Source: Bacteroidota bacterium (GTDB taxonomy: Bacteria > Bacteroidota > Bacteroidia > Bacteroidales > Prolixibacteraceae). From it: 64,000 nt of DNA. Of this stretch, positions 17,411-25,068 are shown piece after piece; within the stretch, counting starts at the first letter, position 1, and each line of letters opens with the position of its first letter. The DNA lies in the NCBI GenBank assembly GCA_024278975.1, contig JAJRSD010000051.1, forward strand, positions 19,245 to 83,244, written 5' to 3'. The translations under genes and the position numbers were made by a program. The notes below the pieces were generated by a model that saw only the letters and a program-made list of their open reading frames with translations, did not search any database and had not been told where the DNA came from.

Positions 17411-18547
17411 ATGAGAGATAAAATAGTGATGGTAAGCGGTTGTTACGACTTGCTTCATGCCGGACATGTGGCATTTTTTAAAACCGCTGCCGAATATGGA
17501 AAGTTGCATGTTTATGTTGGCAAGGATAAAAACATCAAACAGTTAAAAGGAAAAGCACCCTATTTCTCGGAAGAAGAACGCAAATATATGGTGGGTGCCG
17601 TGCGCTATGTCGAGAAGGCCAATGTTTCGTCGGGAATGGGAATGTTGGATTTCGAAGAGGATATGAAAAACCTGAAACCCGATATCTTTCTTGTAAATTC
17701 AGACGGATTTACAGAAGGAAAAAAGAAATTATGCGAAGCAAACGGAGTTGAGCTGGTTGTTTTGGAACGTATTCCGGAAGAGGGTTTACCGGCTCGTTCC
17801 AGTTCCGATTCGAAAAAAGAGCTAAAATTTCCGTACCGGGTTTGTCTTGCGGGCGGCTGGATGGATCAACCCTGGGTTTCTAAAAAACATCCGGGCTCGG
17901 TTGTAGTTGCTCAGATTTATCCGACTATAGATTTTAACGACCGCTCGGGAATGGCAACCAGCTCGCGAAAAGTTGCCATGGAATTGTGGGGCGATGAATA
18001 TCCTGCAGGCGATCCGGTTCGCAACGCGCAACTTCTTTTTGGCGCCGAAAATCCTCCGGGGTCTGAATATATTTCCGGTTCGCAAGACCACATCGGATTG
18101 TTGGTTCCCGGCGTGAGTCGCATTGATTATAACGGTAAGTTCTGGCCAAAAAATATTGAAAATACTGTTGACAGAGAAACCTGCGAATGGCTTTCGGAAG
18201 TGTTGCATTTTGCACCACTGAAACCTCGCCCCGACGGTTATAATCCAATTCTGAAAAAAAATCTCGATCCTGCAATAATAAAAATATTGGGCAAATCGGC
18301 CGATTCATGTTACGAAGCCATTCTGAAAAAAGATGTGCAATTGTTAGGCGAGTCAATGAAAGAGACTTTTTTATGCTGGAGCGAAATGTTGCCACACACA
18401 GTTCCCGATTGGGTGATGCAGGATATGCAAACTAACTATTTCCCAAAATATTCGGGTGCAATTACCTCGGGCAGCGGTGGCGGTTACATCGTTTTTCCTT
18501 CGGAGGAAAAAATTGAAGGAACGATTAAAGTGAAAATCAGGTATTAA
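17411..18547 (+). CDS. Cytidylyltransferase-like domain fused to a compact GHMP kinase-like domain
   Basis: A 378-residue fusion. Residues 1-135 form a nucleotidyltransferase of the HxGH type: SGCYDLLHAGHVAFF (HAGH at 16-19), VGKDKNIKQLKGK, and RSSSDSK near the domain end, where the usual ISSTxLR-like motif falls. Residues about 141-378 resemble GHMP sugar kinases of the HddA group: YRVCLAGGWMDQP, SGMATSSRKVA and a C-terminal ITSGSGGGYIVF. The kinase half, about 235 residues, is shorter than usual and its Ser-rich ATP loop sits close to motif 1, so activity is uncertain. A sugar kinase plus nucleotidyltransferase in one chain would convert a free sugar to an NDP-sugar, as Fkp does for fucose with a different, reversed architecture. 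The neighbours (GDP-mannose epimerase, ManC, FucP-type permease) fit that role. The exact substrate is unknown. Confidence 0.7.
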   Translation: MRDKIVMVSGCYDLLHAGHVAFFKTAAEYGKLHVYVGKDKNIKQLKGKAPYFSEEERKYMVGAVRYVEKANVSSGMGMLDFEEDMKNLKPDIFLVNSDGFTEGKKKLCEANGVELVVLERIPEEGLPARSSSDSKKELKFPYRVCLAGGWMDQPWVSKKHPGSVVVAQIYPTIDFNDRSGMATSSRKVAMELWGDEYPAGDPVRNAQLLFGAENPPGSEYISGSQDHIGLLVPGVSRIDYNGKFWPKNIENTVDRETCEWLSEVLHFAPLKPRPDGYNPILKKNLDPAIIKILGKSADSCYEAILKKDVQLLGESMKETFLCWSEMLPHTVPDWVMQDMQTNYFPKYSGAITSGSGGGYIVFPSEEKIEGTIKVKIRY

Positions 18548-18679
18548 AAACCCCATCCCGACCTTCACCCGAGGGGAAAGAGAAAGATTTTAAAAACAAA
18601 AACAAGAATAAGATATTTATCCATATATTTGAAATTTTAGAAATCCTCCCCCTCAGGGGGAGTTAGAGAGGGCTGTTTT
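18548..18679. repeat. GC-rich intergenic repeat elements
   Basis: Two short GC-rich hairpin-like stretches in AT-rich DNA: one around 18551-18585 (CCCCATCCCGACCTTCACCC then GAGGGGAAAG) and one around 18643-18673 (CCTCCCCCTCAGGGGGAG). Similar wording recurs near 34464-34500 and 51372-51402, always between genes. They look like the small dispersed intergenic repeats common in Bacteroidota; function unknown. Confidence 0.5.
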
Positions 18680-19759
18680 ATGCAAAATTTATACACTTTA
18701 ATTATGGCAGGCGGTGCCGGAACACGTTTCTGGCCCCGAAGCAAAACTGCAAAACCAAAGCAGTATTTGAATATGTTCGGCGACGATTCTCTGTTACAAT
18801 CTACAATTAAACGGTTTGCTACTTTTACCGATACCGATAATATTTACATCGTTTCGGGCAAAAGTCAGGCAGGGGTTTTAGAGGAACAAACATCAATGCT
18901 TCCAAAAGAGAATCTGATTTACGAACCTGTTGGTAAAAATACGTTGCCTTGCATTGGGCTGGCTGCAATGCTTGCCGAAAAAGAGAACCCCGATGGAATT
19001 ATGGTTGTTTCGCCGGCAGACCATTTAATAAAAAACAACGAGCTTTTTAAAGATACCGTTTTGGCAGCAGCTAAAATTGCCAACGAATTAGACGGTATTG
19101 TAACACTCGGAATAAATCCAACCTTTCCGGCAACCGGTTTTGGCTATGTTAAAACTGCCGAGGATATTACAGGAAACGAAAAAATAAAGCAATTTAAAGT
19201 TGAACGTTTTGTTGAAAAACCTGACGAACAAACAGCAACCCATTATTTAAAACAGGGCGGATTTTATTGGAACAGTGGTCTTTTCATTTTTAAAATTTCA
19301 GTATTTGTCGATTCAATAAAACAATTTGCCCCCGGTTTGTACAACGACCTGAAAAAAATACAAGCCGATTTTGGAACACCCAATTACGAACAAACTTTAG
19401 ATACAATTTATCGGGCGGTAGAAAGTATCTCGGTTGATTACGGAATTATGGAACACGCAAAAAACATCTATTTGGTAGAAGGTAATTTCGACTGGAACGA
19501 TTTGGGGAGCTGGGAATCGGTTTATCTTACCGATAAAAAAGATAACAATGGTAATGCCGGAAGTGGCGAATCTATTTTCCTCAATTCAAAAAATTCATAC
19601 ATCCACTCTGAAAACGGTTTAATAGCTCTAATCGGACTCGATGATGTAATTGTAGTTCAGGATGGAAATACAACGTTAGTTTGCAAGCGCGAAAATGCTG
19701 AGGATGTAAAGGAAATAGTTGAGCAGTTAAAAGCTAAAGGTAAAAAGCAATACTTGTAA
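18680..19759 (+). CDS. manC: Mannose-1-phosphate guanylyltransferase
   Basis: Makes GDP-mannose from GTP and mannose-1-phosphate. The 359 residues begin with the nucleotide-binding signature AGGAGTRFWPRSKTAKPKQYL (here in two parts: AGGAGTRFWPRS and KPKQYL) and contain FVEKPDE (about 181-187), FYWNSGLFIFK and GNFDWNDLGSWES, all typical of the family. It is the short form without the phosphomannose isomerase domain found in longer bifunctional versions. The gene lies between the nucleotidyltransferase/GHMP fusion and the FucP-type permease on the same strand. Its product is the substrate expected for the epimerase at 16.2 kb. Confidence 0.92.
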   Translation: MQNLYTLIMAGGAGTRFWPRSKTAKPKQYLNMFGDDSLLQSTIKRFATFTDTDNIYIVSGKSQAGVLEEQTSMLPKENLIYEPVGKNTLPCIGLAAMLAEKENPDGIMVVSPADHLIKNNELFKDTVLAAAKIANELDGIVTLGINPTFPATGFGYVKTAEDITGNEKIKQFKVERFVEKPDEQTATHYLKQGGFYWNSGLFIFKISVFVDSIKQFAPGLYNDLKKIQADFGTPNYEQTLDTIYRAVESISVDYGIMEHAKNIYLVEGNFDWNDLGSWESVYLTDKKDNNGNAGSGESIFLNSKNSYIHSENGLIALIGLDDVIVVQDGNTTLVCKRENAEDVKEIVEQLKAKGKKQYL

Positions 19760-19782
19760 TTGTCATTACCTGCAAGCACAGG

Positions 19783-19811
19783 TTGTTATTGGTAAATTAA
19801 TTTTACATTTT
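19783..19811 (+). promoter_or_regulatory. Candidate promoter before the FucP-type permease
   Basis: TTG at 19783-19785, 18 nt, then TACATTTT at 19804-19811, near the TAnnTTTG box; the permease ATG is 30 nt downstream. Pattern match only. Confidence 0.35.
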
Positions 19812-19840
19812 TACGAAAAAAAACAGATCAAAATATAATT

Positions 19841-21139
19841 ATGAAGAATTCAAAAGCAATTGTGGTAGAGAAAAAATACCTCGTGCCATTTATTTTAATT
19901 ACCTCACTTTTTGCCTTGTGGGGGTTTGCCAACGACATTACAAACCCCATGGTTGCGGCATTTCAAACTGTTATGGAAATTTCGAATTTTAAGGCATCTA
20001 TGGTGCAGTTTGCTTTTTACGGTGGCTATGCAACCATGGCAATTCCGGCTGCATTAATTATTAAAAGGTACAGCTATAAAATGGGAATTATTGTTGGATT
20101 ATCGCTTTATGCGGTGGGTGCGCTTCTATTTTTTCCGGCTGCACAATTCGAGGTATTTGGATTTTTCTTAGTTTCATTATACATATTAACTTTTGGACTG
20201 GCATTTTTAGAAACCACAGCAAACCCGTATATTTTGTCGATGGGCGATGAGGAGACTGCAACACGGCGGTTAAACCTTGCACAATCCTTTAACCCGATGG
20301 GCTCTATTTTGGGGATGTTTGTAGCTTCGAAAGTAATTTTATCGGCACTCGATTCCGACAAAAGAGATGCCGCCGGAAACCTGATTTTCGAAACATTAAG
20401 TGCTGCCGAAAAAGCGGTAATCAGAACTCACGATTTGGGCATTATCCGCAATCCGTATGTGATTTTAGGGTTTGTTGTAATTGCAATGTTAATTGTAATA
20501 GTACTTTATAAAATGCCTAAACGCGCAGAAGCCGATCATGAAATTCATGCAATGGACTCGTTTAAAAATCTAATCAAAAATATTAAATATCGCGAGGGAG
20601 TAATTGCACAGGTGTTTTATGTGGGTGCTCAAATTATGTGTTGGACTTTTATCATTCAGTATGCCGATAATCTGGGAATACCAAAAGCCGAAGCACAGAA
20701 TTATAATATTGTTGCAATGGCAATTTTTATCAGCAGTAGGTTTATAAGTACTTTTTTAATGAAGTACCTGAATTCGAAGTTAATGCTGACTATGTTTGCG
20801 GTTGGAGGAATGATTACCACAACCGGAGTAATTTTAATTCAAGGTATGCCCGGATTGTATTTATTGGTTGCCACTTCGGCATTTATGTCGCTAATGTTCC
20901 CAACAATTTACGGAATTGCTTTGGGAGGTTTAAAAGACGATGCTACACTTGGTGCGGCAGGTTTGGTAATGGCAATTGTTGGCGGCGCACTAATGCCACC
21001 GCTACAAGCAAAAATTATCGACCAAGTAACTGTTTTATCCATACCGGCGGTTAACTTCTCATTTATACTTCCGTTTATCTGTTTTGTTGTAATCGCAATT
21101 TATGGCTATCGCACATTAAAAGTTTATCCTCAATTATAA
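19841..21139 (+). CDS. Sugar:proton symporter of the FucP (L-fucose permease) family
   Basis: A 432-residue MFS inner-membrane protein with about 12 transmembrane segments. Family marks are the N-terminal FALWGFANDITNPM, FYGGYATMAIPAA, TANPYILSMGDEETATRRLNLAQSFNPMG (seen as NPYILSMG then RLNLAQSFNPMG) and FMSLMFPTIYGIALGGLKDD. FucP-type carriers move L-fucose, L-galactose, D-arabinose and, in other branches, other hexoses. Eleven bases separate its stop from the ATG of an L-sugar mutarotase-like gene, which favours an L-sugar such as L-fucose or L-galactose. Exact specificity cannot be fixed from sequence. Confidence 0.87.
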   Translation: MKNSKAIVVEKKYLVPFILITSLFALWGFANDITNPMVAAFQTVMEISNFKASMVQFAFYGGYATMAIPAALIIKRYSYKMGIIVGLSLYAVGALLFFPAAQFEVFGFFLVSLYILTFGLAFLETTANPYILSMGDEETATRRLNLAQSFNPMGSILGMFVASKVILSALDSDKRDAAGNLIFETLSAAEKAVIRTHDLGIIRNPYVILGFVVIAMLIVIVLYKMPKRAEADHEIHAMDSFKNLIKNIKYREGVIAQVFYVGAQIMCWTFIIQYADNLGIPKAEAQNYNIVAMAIFISSRFISTFLMKYLNSKLMLTMFAVGGMITTTGVILIQGMPGLYLLVATSAFMSLMFPTIYGIALGGLKDDATLGAAGLVMAIVGGALMPPLQAKIIDQVTVLSIPAVNFSFILPFICFVVIAIYGYRTLKVYPQL

Positions 21140-21150
21140 GTTTGAATCTT

Positions 21151-21501
21151 ATGGCAGAATATAAAAGATATTGTAAAACCTTAAAATTAGAGAACGATTC
21201 TGTTCTAATCGAAGAGTATAAAAAGGTTCATTCTGCCGATGCCTTTTGGCCCGAAATTACGCAGGGAATGCGCGATGTGGGAATTACCGACATGGAAATC
21301 TATATTTTTGGGACACAGCTTTTTATGATAATGGATACAGTGCCGGATTTTGACCACGACAAGGCGATGAAAGAGCTTGCAACAAAACCGCGACAATCAG
21401 AATGGGAAGCCTACGTTTCTCGTTTCCAAAAAACTTCTGCCGATGCCACCGCCGACGAAAAATGGCAACTGATGGAACGTATTTATAAACTGGGGAAGTA
21501 G
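21151..21501 (+). CDS. L-rhamnose mutarotase family protein (RhaM/DUF718)
   Basis: A small ferredoxin-like-fold enzyme, 116 residues, interconverting alpha and beta anomers of L-sugars. The core matches RhaM: YKRYCKTLKLENDSVLIEEY at the start, HSADAFWPEI, MRDVGITDMEIYIFGTQLFM (about 44-63) and QSEWEAYVSRFQ (about 88-99). The ATG at 21151 is preferred; a TTG three bases past the permease stop also exists. Translation is probably coupled with the FucP-type permease. In this setting the substrate may be L-fucose or L-galactose rather than rhamnose, as family members vary. Confidence 0.87.
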   Translation: MAEYKRYCKTLKLENDSVLIEEYKKVHSADAFWPEITQGMRDVGITDMEIYIFGTQLFMIMDTVPDFDHDKAMKELATKPRQSEWEAYVSRFQKTSADATADEKWQLMERIYKLGK

Positions 21502-21640
21502 AAAATTGCAATCGCAGTTTTCAGTTGTAGTAAAAAAAAAGGAAGAGTCGAAAGTTTGAGTTTACAGTTTGTGTGTTACCTATTGACTTTTAGTTCACCC
21601 GGTGATTAAATAGTGGGGAATAAATAATTTTTAATATCAC

Positions 21641-21704
21641 TAAATGAAACGAGCATGATAAGTTTTAATACACAACTTGTCCCGATTTGTCGGGAGGAGC
21701 ATGA
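21641..21704 (+). promoter_or_regulatory. Conserved hairpin leader element, copy A
   Basis: A 64-bp stretch closely similar to the reverse complement of 24981-25047. Each copy ends about 40-50 nt upstream of a gene start, in the same orientation as that gene. Its core hairpin TCCCGA-TTTG-TCGGGA (21680-21695) differs from copy B at one base pair by a compensatory A-T to G-C change, preserving the stem. A GGGAGGA run and an ATG (21701, opening a 14-codon frame) follow. It may be a shared leader, a regulatory RNA element or a dispersed repeat. Confidence 0.5.
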
Positions 21705-21755
21705 TTATATGCGAGATACATATGTTGCCGTTAAAAAACAAATAATTATAAACAT

Positions 21756-22157
21756 ATGAAATTAGTAACAATAAAGGAATCTCATTATAATCAAGATTTA
21801 ACGGTATTAAAAAGCCGTTTAGAATCGGAAGGAATAGAGTGCAGGTTAAAAAATGAACTTACAACGCAGGTGCTAAATCATATTCCCGCATTTTCGGTTG
21901 AGTTACAAATTGCAGATACCGATTTGGAGCGGGCAAAAGAGATTATGATTGAAACAGGGGAACTGCCTTTCGGAAAAATAAAACTTGTTTGCCAGAAATG
22001 TGGATCAGAGAGAGTTAAAATGAAAGTAAGCATATTGAAAAAAATTCAGTTATTTTTTTCAATATTATTTACTTTGCTGGGGGCAAACACACCAACCGAC
22101 AAATTATTTAGTAAAGTAAAATATGTTTGTAAAGACTGTGGAGCAGTGGTTGAATAA
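21756..22157 (+). CDS. DUF2007 (putative signal-transducing) domain plus zinc ribbon
   Basis: A 133-residue protein of unknown function. The first 70 residues (HYNQDLTVLKSRLESEGI ... FSVELQIADTDLERAKEIM) match the DUF2007 fold, a small PII-like alpha/beta domain. The C-terminal part has two CxxC pairs, CQKCG and CKDCG, about 45 residues apart around a hydrophobic stretch (IQLFFSILFTLLGANTP) that may be a membrane segment inserted in a zinc ribbon. It is preceded by hairpin leader copy A. The downstream peptidase gene follows after about 118 bp. Confidence 0.75.
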   Translation: MKLVTIKESHYNQDLTVLKSRLESEGIECRLKNELTTQVLNHIPAFSVELQIADTDLERAKEIMIETGELPFGKIKLVCQKCGSERVKMKVSILKKIQLFFSILFTLLGANTPTDKLFSKVKYVCKDCGAVVE

Positions 22158-22275
22158 TACGAAGATCAATATTTCCTTATTCAAGACAAACCCTAAAACT
22201 GTGAATTCCGTCATAACTCTGCTATTCAATAATAATTATCTTGTGCCAAAATTTTTACTACATAAATCTATTAAT

Positions 22276-24393
22276 ATGAAAAAATTACTATTTATAATTT
22301 TTGTAACAGGGTTGGCAATTAGTTCGTGTCAAACTCAAAAAAAAGAGAGTACTTCTATGGAAAATCCGTTTTTTACTGAGTGGACAACGCCGTTTGGTGT
22401 TCCTCCGTTCAACAAAATTAAAGTTGAACATTACGTGCCGGCAACCATCGAAGGCATAAAACAGCATCAGGCTGAAATAGATGCGATTGTTGCCAACAGC
22501 GATGAACCTAATTTTGAAAATACTATTTTGGCATTTGATAAATCGGGCGAGTTATTGGATAAAGTCAGTAGTGTTTTTGGACCATTAAATGGTGCCAACA
22601 CCAACGACGAAATGCAGGCAGTTGCTCGCGAGCTTTCTCCCATAAAAACAGAACATTGGAATAATATTTCGATGAATGCCGGTCTTTTTAAAAAAATTAA
22701 AGCAGTTTACGAAAAAAGAAATGAGAGTGGTTTAGACGACCAGCAAATTCGTGTAACCGAAAAATATTATAAAGATTTTGAACGTAACGGTGCTAATTTA
22801 TCTGTTGATGATCAGGAGATTTTAAAAGTAGTAAATACTGAGCTCGCTGCTTTGTATATTCAGTTTGGCGAAAACTTATTGGCAGAAACCAATAAAAATT
22901 TCAAGCTGGTAATTGATAAAAAAGACGACCTTGCCGGTTTGCCCGATGATGTTATTACAAGAGCTGCAACTGCTGCCAAAAAAGTAGGAGAAGATGGAAA
23001 ATGGGTTTTTACTTTGGCAAAACCTAGTTGGATTCCGTTTCTTCAGTTTTCAGAAAAACGTGCCTTGCGAGAGAAATTGTACCGTGGCTATTTTATGCGT
23101 GGCGACAACGATAATAAAAATGATAATAAAGAGATTATCAAAAAAATTGTAAAACTACGCGACCAGCGTGCAAAACTGCTTGGTTTTGAGAATTTTGCAG
23201 CATATAAAATTGACGTTAATATGGCAAAAACTCCGAAGGCAGTTTACGATTTTTTGATGGAGTTATGGGTGCCATCTCTTGAAATGGCAAAACAGGATGT
23301 TAAAGAGATGCAGGCAATTGCCGATCGTGAAGGTGCTGATATTAAATTGGAATCGTGGGACTGGTGGTACTATTCGGAAAAGTTACGCAACGAGAAGTTT
23401 GATTTAGATGAAGCTGAAATAAAACCATATTTTAGTTTGGAAGCAGCAAAAAAAGGAATTTTTTATGTAGTTGAAAATCTTTATGGATTAAAGTTTATCG
23501 AACGCAAAGATTTGCCTACATACAACGAAGAAGCAACTGCTTACGAAGTACTTGAGGCCGATGGTTCGCACTTGGCAATTTTGTACATGGATTTTCATCC
23601 CCGCGACGGGAAAAGAGTTGGAGCGTGGTCAACTGCTTTTCGCGATGTTACGTACAGAAACGGGAAACGCATTCCTCAGGTTGGTTCGATTGTAATGAAT
23701 TTTACACGCCCTGCCGGCGATACTCCGGCATTGTTGAGTTTCGATGAGGTATCTACATTTTTTCATGAGTTCGGACATGCCTTGCATTTTATGTTTGTTG
23801 ATGGGAAATACAATAGAACCATTGGAAGTGTGCCTCGCGATTTTATTGAATTACCGTCGCAAATTATGGAAAACTGGGCAGCAGACCCGGAAGTAATAAA
23901 AGTTTACGCCAAACATTATAAAACCGGAGAAGTTATTCCCGATGAATTATTGGATAAGTTAATAAAAAGCGGAACGTTTAATCAAGGATTTATTACCGGC
24001 GAATATGTTGCCGCATCACTTCTCGACCTTGATTATCATACCGTTAAGAATTCTGTGATTGATGATGTTAACGCATTTGAAAAAAGTCAGATGGATAAAA
24101 TTGGGTTAATTCCTGAGTTTCTTCCTCGTTACCGCAGCACCTATTTTTCACATATTTTCTCAGGCGATGGTTATTCGGCAGGGTACTACGTTTATATTTG
24201 GGCTGCTGTTTTAGATTCCGATGCATTTGATGCTTTTAAACAATCGGGCGATATTTTCAATCCTGAATACGCAGCAAAATTCAGAACACTTCTGGAAAAA
24301 TGTGGGTCGGACGATGGAATGACTATTTATAAAAACTTCCGTGGACAAGAACCTTCTAAAGAACCACTTCTTAAAAAACGTGGGTTACTATAG
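22276..24393 (+). CDS. dcp: M3-family peptidyl-dipeptidase (Dcp-like), lipoprotein
   Basis: Zinc metallopeptidase releasing dipeptides from peptide C-termini. The ATG at 22276 gives 705 residues and a clear lipoprotein signal (MKKLLFIIFVTGLAISSC); a longer in-frame upstream extension lacks family similarity and overlaps the previous gene. The mature protein begins with the Dcp-like NPFFTEWTTPFGVPPFNKI. The zinc motif HEFGHALH starts at about residue 497, followed by the third ligand region ELPSQIMENWA. Length agrees with the 680-700 residue Dcp group. The lipobox points to the periplasm or outer membrane, as with many Bacteroidota Dcp proteins. A convergent terminator follows at 24442. Confidence 0.92.
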   Translation: MKKLLFIIFVTGLAISSCQTQKKESTSMENPFFTEWTTPFGVPPFNKIKVEHYVPATIEGIKQHQAEIDAIVANSDEPNFENTILAFDKSGELLDKVSSVFGPLNGANTNDEMQAVARELSPIKTEHWNNISMNAGLFKKIKAVYEKRNESGLDDQQIRVTEKYYKDFERNGANLSVDDQEILKVVNTELAALYIQFGENLLAETNKNFKLVIDKKDDLAGLPDDVITRAATAAKKVGEDGKWVFTLAKPSWIPFLQFSEKRALREKLYRGYFMRGDNDNKNDNKEIIKKIVKLRDQRAKLLGFENFAAYKIDVNMAKTPKAVYDFLMELWVPSLEMAKQDVKEMQAIADREGADIKLESWDWWYYSEKLRNEKFDLDEAEIKPYFSLEAAKKGIFYVVENLYGLKFIERKDLPTYNEEATAYEVLEADGSHLAILYMDFHPRDGKRVGAWSTAFRDVTYRNGKRIPQVGSIVMNFTRPAGDTPALLSFDEVSTFFHEFGHALHFMFVDGKYNRTIGSVPRDFIELPSQIMENWAADPEVIKVYAKHYKTGEVIPDELLDKLIKSGTFNQGFITGEYVAASLLDLDYHTVKNSVIDDVNAFEKSQMDKIGLIPEFLPRYRSTYFSHIFSGDGYSAGYYVYIWAAVLDSDAFDAFKQSGDIFNPEYAAKFRTLLEKCGSDDGMTIYKNFRGQEPSKEPLLKKRGLL

Positions 24394-24441
24394 AAAGTAA
24401 AAAGTAATTAGTATTGAGTACAAAGACCAAAAAAACTTCAT

Positions 24442-24471
24442 AAAAAAAGGTTGCTTCGGCAGCCTTTTTTT
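24442..24471. terminator. Bidirectional terminator between dcp and a lipoprotein gene
   Basis: AAAAAAAGGTTGC and GCAGCCTTTTTTT form a stem around a TTCG tetraloop, flanked by A- and T-runs, in the gap between convergent genes. Confidence 0.88.
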
Positions 24472-24480
24472 ATGTCTAAT

Positions 24481-24939
24481 CTATTTCTCAATTTCAAATA
24501 TATTTGAGACAACTACAATACTTGTGTCTTTATCTGCAATGTAACACGGAACATGTAATCTGAATGTAGTTGTGTTATCAAAAAAATCGGATGGTAACAG
24601 AAATGTGTCTGAGTTATTTGTATGAATTGTATCTAAAAAAGTAGGGCATTTCAAAAACATATACTGAAAATATTTATCTGATGACCATTTCTCATCAACT
24701 TTTTCCTGATATGCCATTTCGAGCCACCTGTTACACCGTTTCCCTACGATAACAGTAAATTCAGAATAATTTTCCAGTAACAAACTAATTGTATCAGATT
24801 TTTGATAGACAGTTTTATCGGTTGTAATATTAATACCTTTAGCAAAATCGTAATCATCAATAATTGCTTCGGTGCAACTAAAAATGGAAAGTATTACTAA
24901 TAATAAGGGAAATAATTTTCTTAATTTTAACTGTTTCAT
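24481..24939 (-). CDS. Small lipoprotein of unknown function
   Basis: About 152 residues from the ATG at 24939, chosen because it directly gives a lipoprotein signal: MKQLKLRKLFPLLLVILSIFSC. An in-frame ATG at 24984 would add 15 residues. The mature part (TDKTVYQKSDTISLLLENYS) resembles a small beta-sandwich with Cys pairs and the pattern of intermolecular or ligand-binding Ig-like domains; no family is recognised. It is preceded by hairpin leader copy B and is convergent with dcp. Confidence 0.65.
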   Translation of the reverse strand: MKQLKLRKLFPLLLVILSIFSCTEAIIDDYDFAKGINITTDKTVYQKSDTISLLLENYSEFTVIVGKRCNRWLEMAYQEKVDEKWSSDKYFQYMFLKCPTFLDTIHTNNSDTFLLPSDFFDNTTTFRLHVPCYIADKDTSIVVVSNIFEIEK

Positions 24940-24980
24940 CTGTTTGTGTTTTTCACTACAAATACTCAAATAAAAACTAA

Positions 24981-25047
24981 TCATTATCCTCCCGGCAAAC
25001 CGGGACAAGTTGTGTGTTGATATTATTCATGTTCGTTTCACGATTTA
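24981..25047 (-). promoter_or_regulatory. Conserved hairpin leader element, copy B
   Basis: Inverted copy of 21641-21704, reading toward the small lipoprotein gene. The shared words are GAAACGAACATGA, CACACAACTTGTCCCGG and CCGGGAGG. The hairpin TCCCGG-TTTG-CCGGGA (24990-25005 on the plus strand complement) carries the compensatory pair change relative to copy A. Confidence 0.5.
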
Positions 25048-25068
25048 AAGTCTTGCATTCTGGTATTA

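Noticed and set aside
21701..21745. Possible 14-codon leader peptide after a GGGAGGA run in hairpin copy A
   Set aside because: The spacing from GGAGG to ATG is only about 3 nt, and the equivalent ATG in copy B runs in frame into the lipoprotein gene, so there is no consistent leader peptide.
22123..22275. Upstream extension of the Dcp gene overlapping the zinc-ribbon gene
   Set aside because: The extra 51 residues show no family similarity, and the internal ATG gives a clean lipoprotein signal.
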